This document shows positions 8,553-13,566 of a stretch of DNA of 13,566 nt, in pieces. This stretch comes from Euzebyaceae bacterium. Its GTDB lineage: Bacteria > Actinomycetota > Nitriliruptoria > Euzebyales > Egibacteraceae. The notes under the pieces were generated by a model that ran no database searches, had not been told where the DNA came from, and worked only from the letters and a program-made list of their open reading frames with translations. The stretch covers positions 1-13,566 of the forward strand of contig JACCVM010000152.1 in the NCBI GenBank assembly GCA_013698135.1. The letters run 5' to 3'. Within the stretch, counting starts at the first letter, position 1. Every line of letters begins with the position of its first letter. A program made the translations under genes and the position numbers.

Positions 8553-8753
8553 ATGGCCGTGTGCGAGATCTGCGACAAGCGCCCGCATTTCAACTACCAG
8601 GTCAGCTTCTCGCACCGCCGCTCCAAGCGGAAGTGGAGCCCCAACGTGCAGCGGATCCGCATCTGGGACAGCGGCGGCGTCCGTCGCGCCTCGGTGTGCA
8701 CCTCCTGCCTCAAGGCCGGCAAGGTGCAGCGCCCGCCCCAGCGCACCGCCTGA
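8553..8753 (+). CDS. rpmB: 50S ribosomal protein L28 (zinc-binding form)
   Basis: This is a 66-residue large-subunit protein. It has the L28 pattern: an early CEIC pair (4-7), NYQVSFSHRRSKRKWSPNVQRIRI (14-37, the typical basic core) and a CTSC pair (49-52) completing a four-Cys zinc site. The ATG at 8553 has GAGG 5 bases upstream; the open frame extends further upstream without family similarity. It converges with thiD, 38 bp away, and I see no strong terminator hairpin between them. Confidence 0.97.
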   Translation: MAVCEICDKRPHFNYQVSFSHRRSKRKWSPNVQRIRIWDSGGVRRASVCTSCLKAGKVQRPPQRTA

Positions 8754-8791
8754 TCATCCTTGCAAGACGGCTCCGAGAAGCGGGCTGAGGT

Positions 8792-9622
8792 TCACCCGTG
8801 GCGGCGCCAGCCGTGATCGACCGGCCCGATGCCGGCACCGAGCCGCAGTCCGTGCTCGATGGCGCCGGTGACGTAGGCCTTGGCGGCGCGCACGGCGCCC
8901 TCGATATCTTGGCCGAGGGCGAGATAGGCCGCGATCGCCGAAGCAAGGGTGCAGCCGGTGCCGTGGGTGTCGGTCGTCGGCGAGCGAGGCGCGGTCACCA
9001 GAACCTCTTGCTGCCCGTCGAACAGCAGGTCGACGGCCTCAGCGCCTTCCAGATGCCCGCCTTTGACCAGGACCCACTGTGGGCCAGGCGCGCTGGATGG
9101 CCCCTGCGTTCCCGGCCGCATGAGCGCGAAGACGGCTTCGGCCGCCGCGAGCAGATCCGCAGGTGAGCTGACCTCGACGCCGGTCAGGATCTTGACCTCA
9201 CCGAGGTTGGGTGTGACGACGGTGGCCAGCGGCAGGATCTGCTGCCGCAACGCCGCCACCGCAGCGGGGCGCAGCAGCGGGGCTCCATGCTTGGAGGCGC
9301 ACACGGGATCCACCACCAGCGGCGCCCAAGGATGCACCCGCAGGTAGTCGGCAACGGCCTCGACGATCGCGGCGCTCGACAGCATCCCGGTCTTGACCGC
9401 GTCTACGCCGATGTCGCCGACGACGGCATCGATCTGCGCCCGCACGAAGTCCGGCGGCACCTCGTGGACGCCGTGCACGCCCACCGTGTTCTGGGCGGTC
9501 AGCGCGGTCAAGGCGCTCATGCCAAAGGTGTCGAGCTCCTGAAAGGTCTTGAGGTCCGCCTGGATGCCCGCGCCACCTCCCGAGTCCGACCCGGCGATCG
9601 TCAGCACACGCGGCAACGTCAT
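8792..9622 (-). CDS. thiD: Hydroxymethylpyrimidine/phosphomethylpyrimidine kinase ThiD
   Basis: ThiD phosphorylates HMP to HMP-P and then HMP-PP, the pyrimidine half of thiamine. The 276-residue ribokinase-fold protein shows TIAGSDSGGGAGIQADLKTF (8-27), KTGMLSS (77-83), VVDPVCASKHG (103-113), TPNLGE (137-142), VLVKGGH (184-190) and the anion-hole/catalytic motif DTHGTGCTLASAIAA (218-232). The ATG at 9622 has a GAGGAG box 6 bases upstream. The frame is open for 102 more codons upstream, but those overlap thiL and are a shadow. It lies 13 bp after thiL in the same direction, so the two thiamine genes form an operon. Confidence 0.96.
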   Translation of the reverse strand: MTLPRVLTIAGSDSGGGAGIQADLKTFQELDTFGMSALTALTAQNTVGVHGVHEVPPDFVRAQIDAVVGDIGVDAVKTGMLSSAAIVEAVADYLRVHPWAPLVVDPVCASKHGAPLLRPAAVAALRQQILPLATVVTPNLGEVKILTGVEVSSPADLLAAAEAVFALMRPGTQGPSSAPGPQWVLVKGGHLEGAEAVDLLFDGQQEVLVTAPRSPTTDTHGTGCTLASAIAAYLALGQDIEGAVRAAKAYVTGAIEHGLRLGAGIGPVDHGWRRHG

Positions 9623-9635
9623 GCCGGCTCCTCGC

Positions 9636-10607
9636 TCACGCCGGCTCCCCCCGGTAGTGATCCCAACCCATGCCGGCCAGGTCGCGGGTGCTGCCGTCAG
9701 CCAGCAGCAGGCGGGTAGCGGGTGGCCCTTGGCCGACGTCTCCGACGACAACCCCGCCGACCTCGGAGGCGACGGTGTCCGCGCGGTCCCGAGGGACCGC
9801 GGCCAGCAGCGCGTAGTCGTCCCCGCCGCCGCAGACGAAGTCCAGCGGATCACGGCCGAGTGCGATGGCCGCCGCCACCACGCCGTCGGCGACCGGCAAC
9901 GCCTCCGCGCTGACCGTCGCGGAGACATCCGAGGCCCTGCAGATGTGGCCGAGGTCGGCTCCCAACCCGTCGGAGACGTCGATCATCGCCGTGGCCCCGA
10001 GCTCGGCCAGGCTGCGTCCCGCCTCGACGTGTGCCTCGGGCCGGCGGTGCACCGCCAGCAGGCGCTCATCAGGCTGGAAGCCCTTGCGATCCTGTGCCAG
10101 GGCGGCGGACGCCGCGCCGAGCGTCCCCACGACCACCAACCGGTCGCCGGGACTCGCCCCCGAGCGGCGCACCGCCCTGGCGACGTCGACGTCGCCCAGC
10201 ACGGTGACCGACAGGGCCAGCGCGTCGGCGGCCACGGTGTCGCCACCCACCAGGCGCAACTCCCAGTGCCGGCACGCCTCGTCCATCCCCGCATACAGGG
10301 CCTCGACATCGGCGGCCGGCACGTCGGACGGCCGGCACAGCCCGACCACCGCCACCGTCGGTACCGCGCCCATGGCGGCGATGTCACTGACGTTGACCGC
10401 CACGGCCTTCCATCCCACATCGCCCAGCGACGACAGGTCGCGCCGGAAGTGCACGCCCTCGACGAGGACGTCCACGGCGATGCACACCCCGCGACCACCG
10501 ACCTCGACGACGGCGGCGTCGTCACCGTGGCCGACGATCAGCCCCTCGCCGTCCACGGCGAGGAACGGCGCCAGCCGCCGGATGAGGTCGAACTCCCCCT
10601 CGGTCAT
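9636..10607 (-). CDS. thiL: Thiamine-monophosphate kinase ThiL
   Basis: ThiL makes thiamine pyrophosphate from thiamine monophosphate and ATP. The 323-residue protein has the PurM/ThiL fold signatures: GHGDDAAVV (26-34), VDVLVEGVHFRRD (45-57), WKAVAVNVSDIAAMGA (66-81), GGDTV (121-125), MIDVSDGLGADL (208-219) and CGGGDDYALL (259-268). The ATG at 10607 begins the family N-terminus EGEFDLIRRL and has AGGA about 10 bases upstream. The upstream open frame overlaps the divergent Lrp-like gene and is not coding. No TPP riboswitch-like leader fits in the 108-bp gap. It is followed by thiD. Confidence 0.96.
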   Translation of the reverse strand: MTEGEFDLIRRLAPFLAVDGEGLIVGHGDDAAVVEVGGRGVCIAVDVLVEGVHFRRDLSSLGDVGWKAVAVNVSDIAAMGAVPTVAVVGLCRPSDVPAADVEALYAGMDEACRHWELRLVGGDTVAADALALSVTVLGDVDVARAVRRSGASPGDRLVVVGTLGAASAALAQDRKGFQPDERLLAVHRRPEAHVEAGRSLAELGATAMIDVSDGLGADLGHICRASDVSATVSAEALPVADGVVAAAIALGRDPLDFVCGGGDDYALLAAVPRDRADTVASEVGGVVVGDVGQGPPATRLLLADGSTRDLAGMGWDHYRGEPA

Positions 10608-10652
10608 ACTCGTGTGTCCTACCGCTTCGCGACATGAGAACAGGCGGCCAGT

Positions 10653-10690
10653 ATCGCGGGCACAACTGGCGCCCGTTAGGCTGCCGCGAT
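10653..10690. repeat. Inverted repeat between thiL and the Lrp-like gene
   Basis: ATCGCGG (10653-10659) and CCGCGAT (10684-10690) are perfect 7-base complementary arms around a 24-base centre. The right half includes the candidate -10 of the plus-strand gene. It could be an operator shared by the divergent genes. In GC-rich DNA a 7-base dyad may also be chance. Confidence 0.4.
10677..10682 (+). promoter_or_regulatory. Candidate -10 for the Lrp-like gene
   Basis: TAGGCT fits TANNNT and would give a leader of about 27 bases that contains the AAGGA ribosome-binding site (10703-10707). No recognisable -35 element is present. Confidence 0.35.
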
Positions 10691-10715
10691 CCCGGCAAGC
10701 GAAAGGACCTCCACG

Positions 10716-10949
10716 GTGGTCTCGGCGTACATCCTGATCCTGACCCAGGTCGGCAAGGCGGCGCAGGTCGCCGCGGCCGTCTCCGACATCGAGGGCGTCG
10801 AGGCCGCCGAGGACGTCACCGGGCCTTACGACGTGATCGTGCGGGCCAGGGCCAACGACGTCGACGAGCTCGGACGGCTGGTGGTGGCGCGCATCCAGGC
10901 GATCGAGGGCATCGACCGGACCCTGACGTGCCCGGTCGTGCACCTATAA
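10716..10949 (+). CDS. Lrp/AsnC ligand-binding (RAM) domain protein without DNA-binding domain
   Basis: This 77-residue protein matches the C-terminal RAM (regulation of amino-acid metabolism) domain of Lrp/AsnC regulators: a strand AYILILTQVGKAAQVAAAVSDI (4-25), then VEAAEDVTGPYDVIVRARAND (28-48), a helix and a terminal strand. There is no helix-turn-helix, so it probably does not bind DNA alone. RAM-only proteins form dimers or larger rings and can bind small ligands or pair with full-length Lrp proteins. The GTG start has AAGGA 8 bases upstream and the N-terminus is complete for the domain, so this is not a truncated regulator. It diverges from thiL and converges with ddlA, 15 bp from its stop. 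The ligand and partner are unknown. Confidence 0.88.
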   Translation: MVSAYILILTQVGKAAQVAAAVSDIEGVEAAEDVTGPYDVIVRARANDVDELGRLVVARIQAIEGIDRTLTCPVVHL

Positions 10950-10964
10950 CCTCTCGGGGAAGCC

Positions 10965-12068
10965 TCAGGGGGCGTAGCGGGCTTCAGAGCGTGCGGCGTC
11001 GAACGCCAGATCCAGCAGCCGCGCAATCAACGCCGGGTACTCCAGTCCCTGGGTCTGCCACACGTAGGGGAACATCGACACCGGCGTGAACCCGGGGATG
11101 GTGTTGATCTCGTTGACCAGCACCTGACCGGTCGCCTCGACGTAGAAGAAGTCGACGCGGGCCATGCCCCTGGCCCCGATCGCCAAGTAGGCCTCGCGCG
11201 CGTAGCGCCGGCAGGTCTCGGCGACCTCGTCGGGCAGGTCGGCCGGGCATCGCAGCACCAGCTCGTCGTCGAGGTACTTGCCCTCGAAGTCGTAGAACTC
11301 GCGGGTCGTGGTGATCTCACCGGGCGGTGTCACCTCGATGTCGCTGTTGCCGATCACGCCGCATTCGACCTCGCGGATGCTGTCAAGGCCGGCCTCGACG
11401 ATGGCGACCCGGTCGAAGCCGAGCGCCTCGTCCACCCCGGCGATCACGTCGTCGCGGGAGGCGCACTTGCGGATGCCGATCGACGACCCCTGCCGCGCCG
11501 GCTTGGTGAACAGTGGGTAGGGCAGCGCCGCCTCGACCTCGTCGAGCACAGCCGCCTGGTCGGCGTCCCACAGCTGGCGACGCAGCGACAGGTAGGCGAC
11601 CTGCGGCAGGCCACGCGCGGAGAACACGTTCTTCATCTGGCGCTTGTCGATGCCGACCGCCGAGGACGCCACGTCGGCGCCGACGTAGGGCACGCCGCAG
11701 GAGCTGAGCAGTCCCTGGACCGTCCCGTCCTCGCCGTAGGGGCCGTGCAGCACGGGAAAGCAGACGTCGACCGGACCCAGCTCCTCGCCGTTGAACCCGT
11801 CGACGAAGCGCACGAGCCGGGGACCCTTGCGGGTCTGCACCAGCCCGACGGTGTCGCCACCCTCTGGCACGCTGGGAAGCACCCCGGGTGCGGTGGCCGC
11901 AACCCCGTCGACCAGCGTCCAGCGGCCCTCCCGGGTGATCCCGACGGTGGTCACGAGGTAGCGCTCATCGTCCAATGCTGCCAGCACCGAACGCGCGGAC
12001 AGGCACGATACCTCGTGCTCGGCGGACCTCCCGCCGAACAGCACGAGGACGCGGATGCGTGTCGTCAC
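10965..12068 (-). CDS. ddlA: D-alanine--D-alanine ligase
   Basis: Ddl joins two D-Ala residues with ATP to make the peptidoglycan dipeptide precursor. The 367-residue ATP-grasp protein shows VLFGGRSAEHEVS (9-21), FPVLHGPYGEDGTVQG (104-119), KPARQGSSIG (189-198), EVECGVIGN and, near the C-terminus, DFFYVEATGQVLVNEINTIPGFT with the Mg2+-binding Glu and Asn of NEIN. The GTG start has GGAGGA 6 bases upstream and overlaps the gpsA stop as GTGA (4 bp), so the two are translationally coupled. Its 3' end nearly meets the convergent Lrp-like gene, and no terminator hairpin is evident between them. Confidence 0.97.
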   Translation of the reverse strand: MTTRIRVLVLFGGRSAEHEVSCLSARSVLAALDDERYLVTTVGITREGRWTLVDGVAATAPGVLPSVPEGGDTVGLVQTRKGPRLVRFVDGFNGEELGPVDVCFPVLHGPYGEDGTVQGLLSSCGVPYVGADVASSAVGIDKRQMKNVFSARGLPQVAYLSLRRQLWDADQAAVLDEVEAALPYPLFTKPARQGSSIGIRKCASRDDVIAGVDEALGFDRVAIVEAGLDSIREVECGVIGNSDIEVTPPGEITTTREFYDFEGKYLDDELVLRCPADLPDEVAETCRRYAREAYLAIGARGMARVDFFYVEATGQVLVNEINTIPGFTPVSMFPYVWQTQGLEYPALIARLLDLAFDAARSEARYAP

Positions 12069-13084
12069 CGGACGTCCTCCAGTCCGTAGAACTCGGCCTT
12101 AGGGTCGCGGGCCATCAGCGCGAGCACCATGTCCTTCGGGTCCATGCCGTCGCGGACCACCTTGACCACGTGCGCCACGATGGGCATCTCGACGCCGCGC
12201 TCCTCGGCGATCGTGAGGATGGCGGGCGACGACTTCACGCCCTCGGCCACCATGTTCATCTCCGCGGTGACCTCATCCAGCGACCGGCCCTTGCCCAGCT
12301 CCTCGCCGACGTGGCGGTTTCGCGAGTGGCGGCTCATGCACGTCGCGACGAGATCGCCCATCCCGGCCAGGCCGGAGAAGGTCAGCGGGTTGCCACCGTG
12401 CGCCATGCCAAGGCGCGTCATCTCGGCCAGTCCCCTAGTGATGAGCATCGCCTTGCTGTTGTCGCCGAAGCCCATCCCGTCGCCCATGCCGGCGGCCAAG
12501 GCCAGGGCGTTCTTGATGGCGCCGCCCAACTCGACACCCACGACGTCGGGGTTGGTGTAGACGCGGAAATACGGGGTGTGGCTCATGGCCTGGACCCGTC
12601 CGGTGACAGCGCTCTCGGGTCCGGCCGCCACCGTCGCCCCGGGTAGGCGTCGTGCGCATTCCCGAGCCAGGTTGGGTCCGGAGACGACGACGCAGCGACC
12701 GTATGCCACGTCGAGCACCTCTCGTACCACCTGGCTGGCGCGCTGATGGGTGGACAGCTCGATGCCTTTGATCAGGCTCACATAGATGCCGTCGCGCGGG
12801 ACGAGGTCAACCCAGGTCGACAGGCTGTCGCGCAGCACATGGGAGGGCATCGCCAGCACGACGACCTCGGCGCCAGCCAGCGCCTCCGAGGCGTCCGCGG
12901 TGGCTCGTAGCGACGCGTGGAGCTCGATGTCGCCCAGGTAGTCGGGATTGCGGTGGTCGGCGTTGATGACCTTGGCGACCTCGTCGCGCCGCGCCCACAG
13001 CACCGCGTCCTCGCCGGCGTCGATGCACATCTGGGCGAACGCCGTTCCCCAGGAACCGGCGCCCATGACCGCGACCTTGCCCAT
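12065..13084 (-). CDS. gpsA: Glycerol-3-phosphate dehydrogenase [NAD(P)+]
   Basis: GpsA reduces dihydroxyacetone phosphate to sn-glycerol-3-phosphate, the backbone for phospholipids. The 339-residue protein has the N-terminal Rossmann motif VMGAGSWGTAFA (6-17), VVLAMPSHVLR, SLIKGIE, VSGPNLAREC, the substrate-binding/catalytic segment GVELGGAIKNALALAAG with its active-site Lys, and FSGLAGMGDLVATCMSRHSRN. The ATG at 13084 begins the Rossmann strand directly and has GGAAGG 8 bases upstream. It leads the gpsA-ddlA pair and diverges from cofC across about 140 bp containing candidate promoters and an inverted repeat. Confidence 0.97.
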   Translation of the reverse strand: MGKVAVMGAGSWGTAFAQMCIDAGEDAVLWARRDEVAKVINADHRNPDYLGDIELHASLRATADASEALAGAEVVVLAMPSHVLRDSLSTWVDLVPRDGIYVSLIKGIELSTHQRASQVVREVLDVAYGRCVVVSGPNLARECARRLPGATVAAGPESAVTGRVQAMSHTPYFRVYTNPDVVGVELGGAIKNALALAAGMGDGMGFGDNSKAMLITRGLAEMTRLGMAHGGNPLTFSGLAGMGDLVATCMSRHSRNRHVGEELGKGRSLDEVTAEMNMVAEGVKSSPAILTIAEERGVEMPIVAHVVKVVRDGMDPKDMVLALMARDPKAEFYGLEDVR

Positions 13085-13117
13085 CCTTCACACCTTCCTG
13101 CCACCCCCGCCGCCCGC

Positions 13118-13123
13118 AGTGTA
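13118..13123 (-). promoter_or_regulatory. Candidate -10 element for gpsA-ddlA
   Basis: TACACT on the minus strand fits TANNNT. It would start transcription around 13111, giving a leader of about 26 bases that includes the GGAAGG ribosome-binding site. There is no consensus -35. The nested inverted repeat lies just upstream. Confidence 0.45.
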
Positions 13124-13144
13124 GGCAGCCCCTCAAAGCCTGGA

Positions 13145-13186
13145 GTCCCGTACGTTGTCGCCCTGGCGTTGACAAAGTCGCGGGAC
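13145..13186. repeat. Nested inverted repeat in the gpsA/cofC divergent region
   Basis: Two concentric perfect arm pairs are visible: GTCCCG (13145-13150) with CGGGAC (13181-13186), and TTGTC (13155-13159) with GACAA (13171-13175). They are separated by 4 and 5 unpaired bases, around an 11-base centre that itself contains CGCC/GGCG. This gives 11 symmetric base pairs about one axis near 13165, between the two candidate promoters. It looks like a regulatory operator or a cruciform rather than a terminator: no T tract follows and both genes point away. A TTGACA within it (13169-13174) has no -10 at 16-18 bases. Confidence 0.65.
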
Positions 13187-13213
13187 CCGGGTGGCAGCGC
13201 ACGGCGTGGCCCC

Positions 13214-13219
13214 TATCGT
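13214..13219 (+). promoter_or_regulatory. Putative -10 element for leaderless cofC transcription
   Basis: TATCGT fits TANNNT and is followed by 6 bases and then the cofC ATG, with no ribosome-binding site. This spacing suggests transcription starts at or next to the start codon, as also seen before recG. Confidence 0.45.
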
Positions 13220-13225
13220 GATCGC

Positions 13226-13566
13226 ATGGAACACGCAGCCCCGGGCAGTGTCGTGGCGATCGTGCCGCTCAAGGCGCTGGACTCGGCAAAGGGGCGCTTG
13301 GCGACCGCCGTGAATGCCCGAGGGCGCCGTCGCATCGTCGACCGAATGCTGCGCAGCGTGCTGTCTGCCTGCGACGACTGCGCGTCGGTGACCGACGTGC
13401 TGGTCGTGGCCGGTGACGAGCCGGCTGGACGGGTCGCCGCAGCCGCGGGTGCCCGGGTTCTGATCGAGCCCGAGCCGGGTCTGGACGCGGCGCTGGCGGC
13501 GGCAAACGCGGCGGCGTCGCGGGCGCGCGTCACGCTGGTGGTGGCCGCCGACCTGCCGCTGGCCAC
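13226..13566 (+). CDS. cofC: Phosphoenolpyruvate/2-phospho-L-lactate guanylyltransferase (partial, 3' end outside window)
   Basis: CofC/FbiD activates phosphoenolpyruvate or 2-phospho-L-lactate with GTP, an early step of coenzyme F420 synthesis. The first 113 codons are present and the frame runs open to the window edge. Family features are VVAIVPLKALDSAKGRLA (9-26, the nucleotide-binding loop), RRRIVDRMLRSVLSAC, VLVVAGDEPA, and EPEPGLDAALAAANAAA followed by LVVAADLPL, the metal-binding Asp region. The ATG at 13226 is the first start in a family-like context. It diverges from gpsA exactly as the homologue does in Mycobacterium (fbiD, Rv2983). An F420-producing host is implied. Confidence 0.92.
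   Translation, partial: MEHAAPGSVVAIVPLKALDSAKGRLATAVNARGRRRIVDRMLRSVLSACDDCASVTDVLVVAGDEPAGRVAAAAGARVLIEPEPGLDAALAAANAAASRARVTLVVAADLPLA

Noticed and set aside
7647..8615. Minus-strand open frame of 322 codons opposite corA and part of rpmB
   Set aside because: It spans two confident genes and the gap between them, has His/Gln/Val-rich low-complexity translation and no ribosome-binding site.
8754..8791. Terminator between convergent rpmB and thiD
   Set aside because: Only a weak three-base stem (CCG/CGG) is visible and no T tract on either strand.
9623..9928. Upstream extension of thiD into thiL
   Set aside because: The residues are a frame-shifted reading of thiL; a strong ribosome-binding site precedes the ATG at 9622.
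10608..10715. TPP riboswitch upstream of thiL
   Set aside because: The gap is 108 bases including promoter space, and I could not find the conserved thi-box core.
10608..10943. Upstream extension of thiL across the Lrp-like gene
   Set aside because: It covers a confident divergent gene, and ThiL family similarity begins only at the ATG at 10607.
13169..13174. Perfect TTGACA as a -35 box for cofC
   Set aside because: No -10-like hexamer lies 16-18 bases downstream; the plausible TATCGT is about 39 bases away, so the hexamer is better explained as part of the inverted repeat.
13213..13566. Minus-strand open frame opposite the cofC start
   Set aside because: The plus strand encodes a clear CofC N-terminus here; the antisense product is low-complexity.

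Overview
The window is GC-rich chromosomal DNA, densely packed with housekeeping genes, and almost certainly comes from an actinobacterium. Three things point there: a SepIVA/DivIVA-like division protein beside a DUF177 protein and rpmF; a divergent gpsA/cofC pair, where cofC belongs to cofactor F420 synthesis; and an overall order (mutM-rnc-DUF177-sepIVA-coaD-rsmD-recG ... rpmB ... thiL ... ddlA-gpsA / cofC) like that around the same genes in Mycobacterium and Streptomyces. Several proteins are divergent enough that a deep-branching lineage seems more likely than a well-studied genus, but the sequence alone does not settle this.

Layout. Positions 47-7276 hold nine genes on the minus strand, read recG, rsmD, coaD, sepIVA, DUF177, rpmF, plsX, rnc, mutM. 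Gaps are short and one overlap is 4 bp (rsmD/coaD), so this looks like one long operon, possibly with an internal promoter before the DUF177 gene. Two plus-strand genes follow: corA (7326-8447, divergent from recG) and rpmB (8553-8753). thiL and thiD lie on the minus strand (10607-8792). A RAM-domain-only Lrp/AsnC-like gene diverges from thiL (10716-10949). ddlA and gpsA, overlapping by 4 bp, run on the minus strand (13084-10965). The 5' part of cofC diverges from gpsA and leaves the window at its right edge. No gene-free stretch reaches 300 bases, and I see no RNA genes, mobile elements, CRISPR arrays or clear intrinsic terminators.

Functions. The block joins DNA repair and recombination (recG, mutM), ribosome assembly and RNA processing (rsmD, rnc, rpmF, rpmB, DUF177), coenzyme A and phospholipid precursors (coaD, plsX, gpsA), cofactors (thiD, thiL, cofC), cell wall and division (ddlA, sepIVA), and divalent metal transport (corA).

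Most notable. The MutM protein keeps its fold and zinc-finger cysteines but has lost the N-terminal catalytic proline, the hairpin lysine, the active-site asparagine, the zinc-finger arginine and the lesion-void-filling residues. PlsX lacks about 39 residues that in characterised homologues form the membrane-docking helices. A corA gene sits where related actinobacteria usually carry a DAK/FakA-like gene. The gpsA/cofC intergenic region carries a strong nested inverted repeat. coaD contains a short AT-rich patch of rare codons.
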